Shown piece after piece: positions 1 to 11,138 of a stretch of DNA of 64,000 nucleotides. A model generated the notes under the pieces. That model saw only the letters and a list, made by a program, of their open reading frames with translations, searched no databases and was not told the origin of the DNA. The DNA comes from Coptis chinensis (lineage: Eukaryota > Streptophyta > Magnoliopsida > Ranunculales > Ranunculaceae). Positions within the stretch are counted from its first letter, which is position 1. Each line of letters begins with the position of its first letter. The stretch is from NCBI GenBank assembly GCA_015680905.1, contig CM027377.1:57123501-57187500 (forward strand), in the 5' to 3' direction. Made by a program: the position numbers and the translations under genes.

Positions 1-478
1 AAATTAATCAAACACAAGTTTTAATAAAACAGCTAGAAAAGAAATCATGTTTACACTTATCGAAACACGAGTTTTAAATAAATAACTTAAGTTTCCATCT
101 TTTAAAAAAGTCGGTGTTCAAACGAGTGGTAGTGGAAATGGAGGAGGAGATGTGTGGTGGCAGAGAGAGATGAGGTGGCGGCTTTGTAGTGAAGGAAAGT
201 GAAGATTTTTAAGGATTAAACATGCAAAAACTACCCTCCACCTTCTCTCCACTGGGGGCAGATGCACGATGACAACATCACCACCACCAAAACAAGATGA
301 TGACGTGGTGGAGAAGAAGGTAGAAGATCTTTTGAAGCTATTTTATTGTAGTCGTTTATTTGATGTGAAAAAACAAAGTGATTTTACTTCTTTTAGCTGT
401 AGTCGTTTATTTATGTTGACTAGAACTCATGAACGTGGTTGTTGTTTAACTTAAAACAAACAAACAAAAAAACGAAGT

Positions 479-652
479 GATAATGGGGAGATTCAAACCA
501 ATCAACTAAATATTCAAGCGGAAATTACCCCGCTTGTTGAGAAGGGCGATGTATGTAGTGGTGTCTCAGAAGTGCCAATGAAATTCAAGAGAGGTAATGG
601 TGTAATCGCCAGGGCTATTGCAAAGCTTAATAGTAGAAGAAGGAGAAGCTGA
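479..652 (+). CDS. Candidate 3'-terminal coding exon of the CACTA element (unrecognised)
   Basis: An open frame of 57 codons plus stop without a start methionine at its beginning. It has codon-like composition, contains LVEKGDVCSG and VPMKFKRGNGVIARAI, and ends in a strongly basic tail, NSRRRRS. Its place about 380 bases inside the transposon end is where the last exon of an element-encoded protein would lie. I do not recognise a domain; a TNPA-like or other CACTA accessory protein is only an inference. It could also be a chance frame. Confidence 0.3.
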   Translation, partial: DNGEIQTNQLNIQAEITPLVEKGDVCSGVSEVPMKFKRGNGVIARAIAKLNSRRRRS

Positions 653-1014
653 AAACTTCGGAAGTGAAATTTTAATTATTTTAGAGTCGGCTTAATTATT
701 TTAATTTGAGGGTTGTTTAATTTTTGATGAAATTTTAGAGTGGGAAGTGAAATCTTTGTCACCGATAATTGAATAGATATCCGACGGTTAAATAGTAATC
801 GCCATGTTTAGGTGTCCGTTTGAAACAAACAATGGTTAAAGCCCGTCGAACTAGCCGATAGCTAAAAACTCTCGTGGCAACCGGCCGGACGAGAATGAAT
901 ACCCCCCGAGAAAATATTGGGACGGATGGCCAACTAATACCCCGACGGATAACAGCGTTGGTAACTTCCTATGGTTATAAACCGTCGGGTAATCTTTCTG
1001 GAGTCTGTCGGGTA

Positions 1015-1034
1015 AAGTCGTTTTTTTGGTAGTG
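1015..1034 (-). repeat. CACTA terminal inverted repeat (right end)
   Basis: Reverse complement begins CACTACCAAAAAAACGAC, the family signature for CACTA termini. The three bases that follow are AAA; the partner end is outside the window, so the target duplication cannot be tested. Confidence 0.7.
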
Positions 1035-1188
1035 AAAGAGCACAAAAGGAAGATTACAAGGAAATATTAGAGAGATATAATGAAGACCATCATTCTATTC
1101 AAAATGAAAGAAGTTAGTGGAAAACAAACATATCCAGTACTAATCAAGGATATACCACTGAGTTTTAAAAAAAAAAAAAAAAAAAAAA
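1035..1188. other. Unassigned AT-rich flank with A-run
   Basis: No coding frame or known repeat recognised. It ends in an uninterrupted run of about 22 A at 1167-1188. The run could be the tail of a retroposed sequence, but no SINE or LINE body and no target duplication could be identified. Confidence 0.4.
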
Positions 1189-2204
1189 GAATAAGTTGAA
1201 CAGAATGGATGGAAAAGCTAAGATAAAAGAAGAATTTTCTCTGTAATACAGAATTTGAAGAAATCTTCCAAAGAATGAAGTAAAACCCTTAGTGTTTCAG
1301 AAACAACCTGTGAATCTTTTTTACCTTTCCTTCATAAACTAATACCCAAGCCAAGTTACAACCCATGACTTATCACTACAGTATGGTACAAAGTTTAGAA
1401 TAGGTGAGAGAATGCTAAAGTGAAGGACCCGACACTTCATATGTGATTAACATTCTTTTATGAGACTACTTTCATTTAGAAGTCCATTTTTCAAGGTAGT
1501 ATGTGGGATGTTCGTATTCATTATTCTTTTCCCCACATACATGAGGTAAAATAGTATACCATCTTCTAAGAGATTCTTTTTTGAGAGTATGACCGGTGAG
1601 GATTGAAAGTCGAGATTATTTGTCTAAAAGTAAACTAGGAATTCCCTTTCTTGGATAGTAGAGTATAGGAGATTGACTAAGTACACACATAAGCCTTGAT
1701 TGAGAATTTTGTCAATTTTTACTATCTCCAATCATAATCTATGAGTCTTTGCAGCAATGTAGTTAGCAGTGGAGACCGTTTGTTGGAGTAAGCACTAAGT
1801 GGGTAAGGAATTTCTCTCTCTAAAAAATACTATCATTCTTGAACATGCTATTGATTGATTTTGTGGGTATATCACCAGAAAACCCTGACGAGGCTATAAC
1901 TCATCCTTTTTGGGGAACTTAAAGGTTTATAGCCTTGTTGCATATGGTAAATGCAATCGCGATCCCTGCGAAAGTGAGTTAGGATTTTATTTTTTTTATT
2001 AGGATGTGATTTTGATCACTTATCTATTTTTTTATCTTATTTGCTAAGAGACTAGCAAAAGGCTAGTTGGGAGTTGTGATAAGTGCTCAAAAAGTGTAAT
2101 TTAACTCTCGATTATGCCTCTTTTTTAGCTATCTTAGTGGACTAATAGTGTTTGTAAGTTATGTTTTATGATTCTACAGGTGAAAGAGAGAGTTTTGTGG
2201 AATG
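1189..2204 (+). mobile_element. Remnant gypsy 3' non-coding region and LTR start
   Basis: Degenerate version of the 3' non-coding region seen intact in E1, E4 and E8: the block with 'gaaaaccctgacgaggctataactc' spacing, the 'gccttgttgcatatgg' block near 1935, and a PPT-like GGGAGTTG directly before TGATAAGTGCTC at 2077, matching the TGATAAGAGCCC start of LTR family A. The LTR is cut short near 2200 and runs into the gag-protease remnant of E1. This order (3' region, LTR scrap, coding region in the same orientation) suits a tandem array or recombination product of two related elements. Strongly eroded and old. Confidence 0.55.
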
Positions 2205-3529
2205 TTAGAGAAAAAGGGGTAAAACAGAGCAATTCGGAGCATTAAGGATCACATGGGAAGCTCGTGGAAAATCATGGAGAAGACCAAAGGAATTGAAGCT
2301 ATTAAAGATGCTAAGTTTCTTAAAGAGTTGTACACTACTAGGCGTAAAAAAATATTCCAAAAGACGCCTTTCTAGCTGAAAAATTTCCAACTTTAACCGA
2401 ACATAATGGAATCGTTACAAGGACCCTAGTCGTCCTACTGTACAATGCACCTTAAGAGATTCCCACACGACGACCGCACTATTGGACCTGGGGGTGGGTG
2501 TTAACTTACTCCCATATTATTTATATAAACAAATAGGTATATAGGAGATGCAATCTACTAAAATGACGTTGTAATTAGCTGATCGGTTTATTAAGTATCA
2601 TAAGGGTGCGGTTGAAAATGTGCGTGTTAAGGTTCAAGATTTCTACTATCCTACTGATTTTGTTATCCTCGATACAGAAGTCGCTAACGACTTTGTTCGA
2701 TCATTTTAGGGCGTCCTTTTTTGGTTACTACCAACGGCCTCATAAACTGCCGCGATGGTTCGATGTCCATGTATTTTGGCCATCTTTCTGTTGAGGTAAA
2801 TATTTTTAAAATGATGAAATAGTTCCCAAATACGACTTCGAATGGAGAGGTTAGCATGATCGAGAGCTTAGCTCAAGATTATTTCAAAATCACGTTTCCT
2901 AATAATCAAATGCACAAATTCCTTTCCTTTCGAAGTTCTAACTTCGATGAGAACTCCCTGGAAGTCGAGGAAGATTTCCTTCGACTCTTTTGCAACTCTT
3001 CCTTGCCACCTCACGAGTCCCTCCCTGTCAACATCCATTCATCCCTTGACGTTATGACGGAAGATAAATTTTTCACCCTCTATCCCAGTGATTCTTTTGA
3101 CCTACATATTGAGGAATGTCTTGCATATCTCAAGGCTTCTAATGATCTAGACTTGAGAGCTCTAGCCGAACCCCATTCATCCGCCTCACATCATCCTGTC
3201 ACTCATTCATCTTCCATCATCAATTTTCCCCACGTTCCACCTTTTCAAAGGAACCTTAAGTTTGCATTTGACCCTCTTGTTTTTCCTGTGCTTCATGATT
3301 TTCTAAATCCTCCTAATACGGAAATAATTCCCAAGGAAAAGGCACTGGACACCTTCATTTTCAGAATTAAGACAGTTCCTACCTACACCATGAATGAGTT
3401 TTGTGCTAAACCTGCACATTCTCATTTTTTCCATTATTTCCTTCTAAAAATTATACATATCCAACATATCTTCCACAAACATTTATTTTCTCACTATCAT
3501 TCACTAGGACACCCTTTCGTTCAAAGATG
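2205..3529 (+). pseudogene. E1 gag-protease remnant with acidic C-terminal region
   Basis: The first part matches the aspartic-protease region of the Athila-like elements in this window (compare 46407-46919 and 35461-36198), including the 'LLDLG' active-site neighbourhood near 2480 and the downstream linker. From 2856 a 224-codon open frame begins with the linker (SLAQDYF; FLSFRSSNF) and changes into the C-terminal part of the zinc-knuckle/acidic protein of E2 and E4 (VPPFQRNLKFAFDP, then a LHDFLNPP segment). Seeing both parts in one frame suggests how the pol-less proteins arose. Fossil with several breaks. Confidence 0.6.
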
Positions 3530-3720
3530 AAGAAGAAGGTGTATGCTCGGTTACGTTTTAGGTCCATCAGACTTCCCTTTTATTTCACTAAGTTGCGTCG
3601 TAGAAAATCTAGGTGCTTGATTCTATTTGGGGGTGCATTCCATGTTAATTATTTATGGCAAGATCCATAACTATTTTGGTTGTTGATATATGGTAAACTT
3701 CATGGTTATTATATACATAT
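3530..3720 (+). other. E1 spacer, left of the CACTA insertion
   Basis: Non-coding. Carries the ATTTGGGGGTGC motif at 3625-3636 that follows the acidic ORF at the same place in E2 (about 28394) and E4 (about 54140). It continues beyond the CACTA at 17011. Confidence 0.55.
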
Positions 3721-3723
3721 GTT
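3721..3723. repeat. Target site duplication GTT (left copy)
   Basis: GTT precedes the left CACTA terminus and GTT follows the right one at 17008-17010. A 3-bp duplication is the CACTA superfamily rule. Confidence 0.8.
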
Positions 3724-3743
3724 CACTACTAAAAAAGGGTTTA
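3724..3743 (+). repeat. Left CACTA terminal inverted repeat
   Basis: CACTACTAAAAAAGGGTTT, paired with 16987-17007 in inverse orientation with a length difference in the A-run. Confidence 0.85.
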
Positions 3744-3759
3744 TAAGCTCAACTAAAAG

Positions 3760-4030
3760 GTAAGATGTTAGAGTTTTTACCTCGGTTTTCTAGGAAAAAA
3801 CAACCGAGGTAAAATCCACTGAGATAATAGATTTCTATAAAACTGAGATAAAAAGCTACTAAATTATCTCAGAAGTCTGACATCTTATCTAAATATATTA
3901 TCTCAGTTTTCTAAATGAAACTGATATTATATATAATAAAATTGAGATAAATTGTTGATTGAAACCAATTAGTATAGAAGAAAATTGAGATGTTTTTTTT
4001 AATGAAATCGAGATAATATCAAAAAAGAAC
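3760..4030. repeat. Left subterminal repeat array of the CACTA
   Basis: Several imperfect copies of a unit around ATCTCAGTTTT / AACTGAGATAA in both orientations, with spacers of 20-45 bases. The right array at 16680-16985 uses the same GAGATAA core. No coding frame. Confidence 0.65.
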
Positions 4031-4333
4031 TGTATGAACACGATGCAACTACCTCTTTATTTTTTTCTCTCTTTCTTTCTGCCTCCTCTTTTTCTTTTCC
4101 TTTTCTCCTCCCTCCTTTCTTCCCACACTGTTCCTTTTATATCGCTCTCTTCCTTCTTGGGTCGTCCATCTGTCTTTACATCTTACGGTCCGACTCCCAT
4201 CCGTACCAATGACATGTCTGCGATCTAGGGTTCCGCGGTTATGATCCTGTACTCACCCTTTTTTTCTACAGTATTCTGCACCCTATCCCCTGCACTGCTG
4301 ACCCAGTCTTCTTTCCTACATTATGCTACTACA
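4031..4333 (-). repeat. 3' LTR of T1
   Basis: Starts TGTATGAACACG, ends GCTACTACA. The first 140 bases are identical to the other LTR and strongly CT-rich on the plus strand. Short frames here (4034-4228) are LTR artefacts, repeated in the right LTR. Confidence 0.9.
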
Positions 4334-4346
4334 AATTCCCCTTCTT
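4334..4346 (-). other. Polypurine tract of T1
   Basis: Minus strand reads AAGAAGGGGAATT directly before the 3' LTR, the expected plus-strand primer position. Confidence 0.7.
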
Positions 4347-4840
4347 GACTCCATGGTCCTATTAAAGGATCCGGGGTCGAGAACCTTTATCGCTTGTCCT
4401 TTCTATTCTTTGCCCTTACCTTTTTTTCCTCGATTTGTGTGTGAGGTGAACTATCAACATCACGCATGTTCCAGCCGCCCTCGTGTCTCGCGCCCCCACA
4501 TGTCTTGTCCCGACTGGACTGTCAACCTGACTCTTCGAATTCACCAACTCTCCAAATTTACCCCTTTACCCCTCCCCCCTTTTAAACTCTTTCCTTCTCC
4601 CTCTTTCTCATTTCTTTCTTCTACTTCTCTTGCAATACCATTATTCTCTCTTTTCCGATCAACCTCTATCAACGCGAGTTCCACTATTCTTCTGGCGATT
4701 CCACTCCACTTTCGGCACCCTTTTCCAGGCCAAACACCCCTATCTTTGTTTCCACCGGTACGTTCTCTGCACTCCTTCTCTTTTTGTTTGAACTGGTTGT
4801 TTAGGTTGGTTCATATCTCGCGTCTGTTCCCCTATATTTC
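4347..4840 (+). other. CT-rich leader region of the antisense gene
   Basis: Pyrimidine-rich on the plus strand with no domain-bearing frame. It lies upstream of the antisense coding region and probably holds its promoter and 5' UTR; no convincing TATA box was picked out. Confidence 0.4.
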
Positions 4841-7109
4841 TGATGTCGTCTAGTGAATCCGACGAATCGGGCTCATCTCTGTCCCTTGGAACAGCGTCTC
4901 CACCCCCTACATCGTCTGCGGCGGTCCCATCTACATCGGGACGTCAAGGTCCCCCATTACCTCCACCGTCTTGATGCCGCCGCCCTGATCTAGACTCAAT
5001 TAGGGTTGCTTATGGCATTCCTGCCAGTATAAGTCTAGATCATGTGCCATCCACTACCCATTACCCCCACCAGGTTCCCCGTAAACTGGGGTGCCTCGTG
5101 ATCACTGTGGGTCAAATAGTTGTCGGTCTATGGCTTCCTCTCACCCGCTTGGACGTTGAAGTATGTAATCACTTTAATATCCCCTCGTGCCAAGGCATTG
5201 GGAACTTCTGGCAGACACTATTTGCCGTGAACTCATACAACAAAGCTGGTGAACCTAAGATCACCAGCCGCAATATCATTTCTCATTATTTCCTCAAGAA
5301 GAGGACCAAGGACGTCGGTGTGGGGTACCAGTCTTTCTGTGTGCGCCCTCAGAAGTCCCCCCTCTTGCTCCGCGTCACTACCTTCGATAAGGTGTGGCAC
5401 CACTACCCTTTATACGTGTCGAGGCAGTTTCTATCTGTGGACCTGCCTCCAGAACTGACACTTAACCACCTCGCCTTCATAGCCCGTGGTGAGTATCTTT
5501 ACTATTCTTATCTCTTCGTCCATTTGTATTGTTGCACACTAACTGCAACCTTTTCCCCTCTTGTAGGTTGGCGACAAGATTCCAAATCTTGAATCTACTC
5601 CGGCATCTCCTGTCCCGTCTTCCAGCAACTTCGCGATCTTGGTGCGGGTCAAGCGGAACTCCTAGGTATCAATCCTACCACCGCTACTCCTCTATTGCAA
5701 GTCCCTACTTTACAAACTTTGCACGGCTTCTCTACTCCATTTTACCGTCCCCCTCCTCCCAAGGAAAGGAAACCGCGAGCCTCATCCCCACCCAGAAAAA
5801 GAACTCAAAACCCAGGCACCCGCCGCCGTCATTCCCCCCACTCCTCTCGGTCGCAGCAAATCTCGTGAACTCGGCCCTTGCACTACTCCCGAAGACATTC
5901 CCTCTTTCGCTCCATATCCACTTGGGACGATCAGTACACTTCTCCCCTTTCCCCCTCTGAAGGTATGGATATTCGCAAATAGAAGTTGTTTGACAGTGAC
6001 TCCGATGGAAATGATGATGTCGTGGAGATTTCTATCCCTGAAACCGATGTACCAGCGAGCGCTCCACCCGCCAAGAGGCCGCAGACTTCTACCTCTGCAG
6101 AGAACGACCAAGTCACCCAGCAGAATTCTGTCTCAGAAGATCCTGAGCCCATCACTTCCCAACCCCTTCAATCCGTAGTCCCTCCTTTGCACAATCACCG
6201 CCCTGGCAAAGAACCTTGTCCATCCATGACTCCCGCTTCCGATGTGTCCCCTGTGGAAGAATTTCGTCTCGTGTTCAAGGTACGCGATCGCAGGATGACC
6301 ACCGCCGACTCTGCCCTAGACAATGCGGCCATTGCCTTATCTCTTTTTTACAATGCTCACCTTCCGAAAGATATAATGTACTCTGATAGGGGTTCGTTCG
6401 ATCAGCATCGTTCTTCCTTGTACACCAATTGGGAAAGGGTACGTTTTTATTTTTTTTTTTTTTTATTTTTATTTTTTATTTTTTTACCTCTCGACTCTTG
6501 ATTCTAGGTAAGCTTGGACATCTCTTATATGATTCGCGAACTCCTCAACGCCAAGAACAAAGTAGTATCCCTCGACAAGGAACTCTGTGAACCTAAAGGC
6601 TTAAGAAGCGCCTGTGTCGGGCTTCAATCTGATCTGGAAGCCACCAACCTTGCGAAGATTCGGGCCTAAGATGAGCTGAGGTTTGCGGAGTCAACTCACC
6701 AGCGTGACATGGACAAAGCCACTAACGCCTCGAATGACAAAGGGAAGAACTTCTTCGGCAACACCGAGGCGACTCCACAGCCATGCATCAACAGCACCAA
6801 GCCGACATGGCAGCCTTGCGCGAACACTTTAAACAGTTGGCCGACAAGCGAGTAGCACAAAAAATTCAAGAAGAGCACATGCGACTCACTCGGGAAAGGA
6901 GGCTCCTCCCTGAAAGGTCCAACACCCCTGAGCTTGATAGAACTGATGCCGCACAGGAAAGCGGAGGACCCACCGATGTCATCCCTGCTCCGCCCAGTCA
7001 AAAGGACCCGTCCACTCTAACAGCAGCTACCAATGACTCTGCAACTACGGCCATGGATGGAGACTCCGACATCCAAACTCATAACGACCCCACAACCGAG
7101 CAGCTTTAG
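4841..7109 (+). pseudogene. Antisense extra ORF of the Tat element (gypsy-type Transposase_28-like)
   Basis: Located between integrase and 3' LTR but on the opposite strand, as described for extra ORFs of Tat-lineage elements. Starts with a Ser-rich segment (MSSSESDESGSS), followed by a globular part around 5044-5490 whose VGQIVVGLWLPLT and EVCNHFNIP segments resemble the 'putative gypsy type transposon' (Transposase_28) family. Next come a low-complexity basic/Pro-rich part, an acidic part near 5986-6240, and a helical Gln/Glu/Arg-rich part at 6783-7109 that looks like a coiled coil. Two likely introns with GT...AG ends lie near 5491-5566 and 6438-6507. Function unknown. Fossil with a few breaks; the family assignment rests on remembered motifs. 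Confidence 0.6.
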
Positions 7110-7968
7110 CTCTTCTTTTATGCATCATGCCGCATCTAAACCACTGAACTCTTACCAAGTTTATCCCTTTTTTTGTTTTGTAAACACTTGATGTTTGTTT
7201 TCCTTCAAAGCACGCTTGTTCTCATTTCATATGTGTTGTCTTTTTAGCTATGAATTCCAATGTTTGCTTTATTTGTACTGTACATACATACCCCATCTCC
7301 CCATGTCTATATATCTCTCCTGCGATCTTGTTGCATTAACTTAGATAGTTTGTATTCTTTCTCGGCCATCCCCCTTCCGCTCGGACACTTAACCGGCAGT
7401 GGTTTGTTTCCACGCTCTGCGTGTACCTATAATCCTAGTCCATGCCCACCTAATCCATTTGGGACGTCTCCCGTTAACACCGGCCCCGCTCTAGCCTTGC
7501 ATCACTGAAGGGCTCATCCCCTCCGCTGACTTTTGTTACTACTGGGTTCAATGCCCCAGGTGTAGTTCAATGCTCTCGTCCGCAAAAGGCTCATCCCACT
7601 CCGCGGATAAAGACAACTCCTCTTATCCTCTGCTCAACAATGTGAGTAGGTCAGCGAAGGGCTCGTCCCCCACGTTGTCACTCCCTATTTTGGGGCTCAA
7701 TGCCCCATGTGTGACTAGTACCGTTCCACGGTGTTATAAACACGGGAAGCCACTTGGGGCCCTTTGCTTTGCACCCTTTATAATTTTGAACTCGTCTCAG
7801 TGAAAGGGCTCAACCCCTCCACTCTCTTTCTCACACAGTTTCCATGTCTTATCCCTTATTCATTCTAGACATCTTCTACTGTTACCGCTAACAATTTCAT
7901 CTTAAAAGTGCCATTGTATTATATATTTACACACAGTTACATATCTTCGCTCTGATTTTTTGTTACAT
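7110..7968. other. Tat element 3' non-coding region
   Basis: Separates the convergent ends of the antisense gene and integrase. Contains repeats around 'aagggctcatcccctccgc' (about 7507, 7580, 7655, 7803), spaced 70-150 bases. No coding frame with a recognisable domain. Confidence 0.5.
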
Positions 7969-9200
7969 TCAAGTGTGAAATTTTTTGAGCATTATAACAT
8001 TCCATGGTTTCTCTACCAACTTGCCCTCCTTGGTCCGCAATTTGTAGGCTCCCGCTCCTCCTACATCGACCACGGTATATGGCCCTTCCCAGTTCAGCCC
8101 TAGTTTCCCCTCATTCTCTCTCTTTGTGCTTGGAGTCACTCGGCAGAGGACCTGCTCGCCTATCCGAAAATGCCGCGGCTTGACCCTTTTGTTATACTGT
8201 CTCTGTAACCTTCTGTGGTATTCTTCCAACTTGATGCGGGCTGTATCCCTTTTTTCTTCCACCAGATTCATATCCGCTGCTAATATCCTCCAATTTGAAC
8301 CATCCTCTACTGCCTTTGTCTGCGTTGTTGCTGCAACCATCTCTGAAGGTATCACGGCCTCCACGCCGTAAGCCATGGAGTACGGAGTTTCCTGAGTGGA
8401 GGATCGAGGTGTAGTCCGGTAGGCCCAGAGTACATGATTCAGATCATTTGCCCAAGCCCCCTTTTTATCTTCCAACTTCTTCTTCAAATTGTTCGTAAGA
8501 GTCTTATTGGATGACTCTGCCTGTCCGTTACCCTCTGGGTTGTAAGGTGACGATAAACTCTGTTTCACCCCGTACGTTTGTAAGAAGCCAGCCACTTTTG
8601 CTCCTGTGAACTGAGTCCCGTTGTCCGCTATGATGGCATATGGTAATCCAAACCGGCAGATGACGTTCTCCTACAAGAACTTGATCACTTGTGTCTCCTG
8701 CACCTGTTGCAAGGGTACGACCTCAATCCATTTCGTGAAATAATCGGTGGCTGCGGGAATGAAAATTTTGCTTCCCGCTCGCCATGGGTAGTGGTCCCAC
8801 TATATCCATTGCCCACATAGCAAAAGGCCAAGGAGTGAAGATGTTGTGTAAAGGTTTCGCCGGGGCAAATATTAATTGAGCGAATCTCTGACATTGTCGC
8901 ATCTTTTAGGAAATTCCACTGCATTCCTCTTCATGTGAGGCCAGAAATACCTTTGTGTCAGCAACCGATGAGCTGTAGTTCTTCCTACATAATGGCTCCC
9001 GCAATCTCCTTCGTATAATTCGGCCAACACCTCCGCTGCTAGCCGTGCATTCAAACATTTCAACAGCGGCCCATTGAAGTTTTTCCGATACAATTCCCCC
9101 TCGAGTAAAACATATCTCTGGGACGTCTGCTGCCACCTTCTCTTATCCTTTTTGTCGGCCAACTCTTTTCCTGCCAAAAAGTGGGTGATTGGATCCATCC
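7969..9200 (-). pseudogene. T1 integrase
   Basis: Minus-strand frames show an integrase core ending with the SPYNPEGNGQAESSNKTL segment (catalytic Glu region), followed by the WAYRTTPRSSTQETPYSMAY segment and a C-terminal chromatin-side part with NWEGPYTVVDV. The N-terminal zinc-binding region lies toward 9136. Integrase inserts the cDNA into the chromosome. Fossil. Confidence 0.8.
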
Positions 9201-9299
9201 AACTTCCTTCTTCCTCAGTGACCTGACATGTTTCTATTGTGCCCTCCGTGCTTGGTCTTTCCAACCTTCTTACCTGAATTGTCTTTTCTTCTGACCCTC

Positions 9300-9747
9300 G
9301 AATTACGGCGGCAACATAAGCCAAGGTGTCGACATGCTTATTCTCACCTCGGCCCAAATGAATGCACCTTAAGTTTGTGAAATAGGTAGACCATTTACGC
9401 AACACCTTCAAATATCTCGCCATCCGGGGACATTGTGCGGCGAACCCTCCATTAGCCTGGCACACGACTAAATTCGAATCAGAGTACACCGTCAGCCCTC
9501 TCACACCTAAGTCCTCGGCCATTCTCAATCCTGCTATTACTGCAACATACTCTGCTTCGTTACTGGATGCCACGAACCCCAACTTCATAGTTTGCTCTAT
9601 TCTGTCATTATCGGGTGTAACTAGCACAACCCCTATGCCGCTGCATGCATTCATAGCTGACCCATCAGTGAACACTCTCCATCCATTTCTCTTATCCCAG
9701 GGGTCTAACAGGTTTGGTTCTGCCTCCCTCTCTGGTTCCATGACCAT
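9300..9747 (-). pseudogene. T1 second RNase H (archaeal type)
   Basis: VFTDGSAMNACSGIG, EAEYVAVIAGL and VYSDSNLVV give the D...E...D set of RNase H fold enzymes, in the RVT_3-like form typical of the extra RNase H of Tat elements. It follows the RT-linked RNase H and precedes integrase. Fossil. Confidence 0.8.
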
Positions 9748-9828
9748 CTCCTCTCCCCAAGTGGGATCCTCCGTAGGAAACTCTGCCAGAAATTCCGCTA
9801 TCGCATGTGCCTTTTTCGCGGTCCTTAC

Positions 9829-11138
9829 CTAATACTGTATTTCATATGAACTTAACATCACCACCCATTTCAACATTCGGCCGGATTTTTCTGTCCTCAA
9901 AGCCTGGTTTAGTGGCAGATTCATCACCACAGTCACTACATGTGCCTCAAAGTAGGGTCTCAGCTTCAAGGTTGAGAAAATTAACGCCAAGGCATACCTC
10001 TCAATCCTACTGTATCGGGTTTCTTCATCTAACAAAGTCTTACTCTAAAAATATACTTGCTTCTCCACCTTGTTCGCCAGGCGAACTAGTACCAAACTAA
10101 ATGCATACTCCGTGGCCCCCAGATACAGGTACAACTTCTCCCCTTGCTCTGGCCGCGACAACAGAGGCGCCTTGCCCAGATATAATTTCAACTCCTGGAA
10201 TGCGTCCTCGCACTCCGTGGTCCATACAAAGTCAGGTGTATTTCTTAGCAATCTATACAACGGACGACACTTATCGGATGACTTGGAGATGAATCTATTC
10301 AAAGCTGCGACCCTTCCGGCTAGCTGCTGTACTTCCTTGACGTTCCGTGATGACGGCATCTCTAACAAAGATCTTATCTGCTCGGGATTAGCTTCGATTC
10401 CCCGCTGGGTGACGATATACCCCAGGAATTTTCCTGTTGTCACCCTAAATGTGCACTTCTCCGGGTTCAGCTTTAAGTTGTATCTTCTTAATATTCCAAA
10501 CGTCTCTCTCAAACCTTCTATATGTTTCTTCTTTGACATACTCTTCTCTACCATGTCATCAATGTAAATCTCCATTCCCTTTCGGATCTTGCTTTCGAAC
10601 ATTTTCTCCCCTAACCGCTGGAAGATAGCTCCTGCATTCTTCAACCCAAACGGCATCCTCTTATAGCAATATGTACCCCCTTCCACCACAAAAGTCGTCT
10701 TCTCCTGATCCGGCCTATACATTGCTACCTGGTTGTATCCCATTGATGCATCCATAGAGGAAAATACTTTGAATCCTGCCGTCCTATCCACCAGCTCGTC
10801 TACTCACGGCATCGGGTAACTATCCTTCGGACATTCCAGATTCACATTCATGAAATCGACACACATGCGGACCTTGCCATTCTTTTTCGGTACCATGACT
10901 ATGTTAGACAACCAGTCTGTGAACTCCACTTCTCGGATTATCCCAGCTCCTTTTAGCCTCGCCACTTCTCTCGAATTCCCTCCGCATATTTAGGCCTGAT
11001 GCCGCGCAGCTTCTGCCTCACGGGTTTGGCGTTTTCCTTCATGTGTAACCGATGACATGCGAACTCCGGATCTAACCCGGTGACATCCTCTATTGTCCAA
11101 GCGAAAACATCTTTATTCTCGGATAAGAATTGTATCAA
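9829..11138 (-). pseudogene. T1 reverse transcriptase and RNase H
   Basis: From the N side: ENKDVFAWT and the RQKLRGIRP entry segment; then FSSMDASMGYNQV, RMPFGLKNAGA and the catalytic YIDDM box; then FLGYIVTQRGIEANP (thumb) and the RNase H part with LYLYLGATEYAFS and an EIQY-type end near 9829. Domain order and motifs are standard for Ty3/gypsy. Copies element RNA into cDNA in the capsid. Fossil with a few breaks. Confidence 0.88.

Larger units (their letters stand above)
1..1034. mobile_element. CACTA (En/Spm) transposon, right end only
   Basis: The stretch ends in a CACTA terminal inverted repeat: the reverse complement of 1015-1034 reads CACTACCAAAAAAACGACTT. The last ~250 bases are subterminal and carry repeated CCCGACGG / CCGTCGGG motifs (about 783, 930, 985, 1010), the arrangement CACTA transposases need for end recognition. 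No matching left terminus is found in the window, so the element begins upstream of base 1. Bases 1-478 show only short AT-rich frames; the 61-codon frame at 269-454 has no recognisable domain. The terminus differs from that of the CACTA at 3724-17007, so this is another family. Confidence 0.75.

Noticed and set aside
269-454. 61-codon frame as a host gene
   Set aside because: No domain, AT-rich surroundings inside a CACTA end; the repeated 'tgtagtcgtttattt' explains much of it.
4034-4228. Open frame repeated almost identically at 13392-13598
   Set aside because: Both lie in the LTRs of the Tat element; the similarity is LTR identity, not a gene pair.
10070-10567. 165-codon plus-strand frame
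   Set aside because: Opposite-strand shadow of the Tat reverse transcriptase; no domain of its own.
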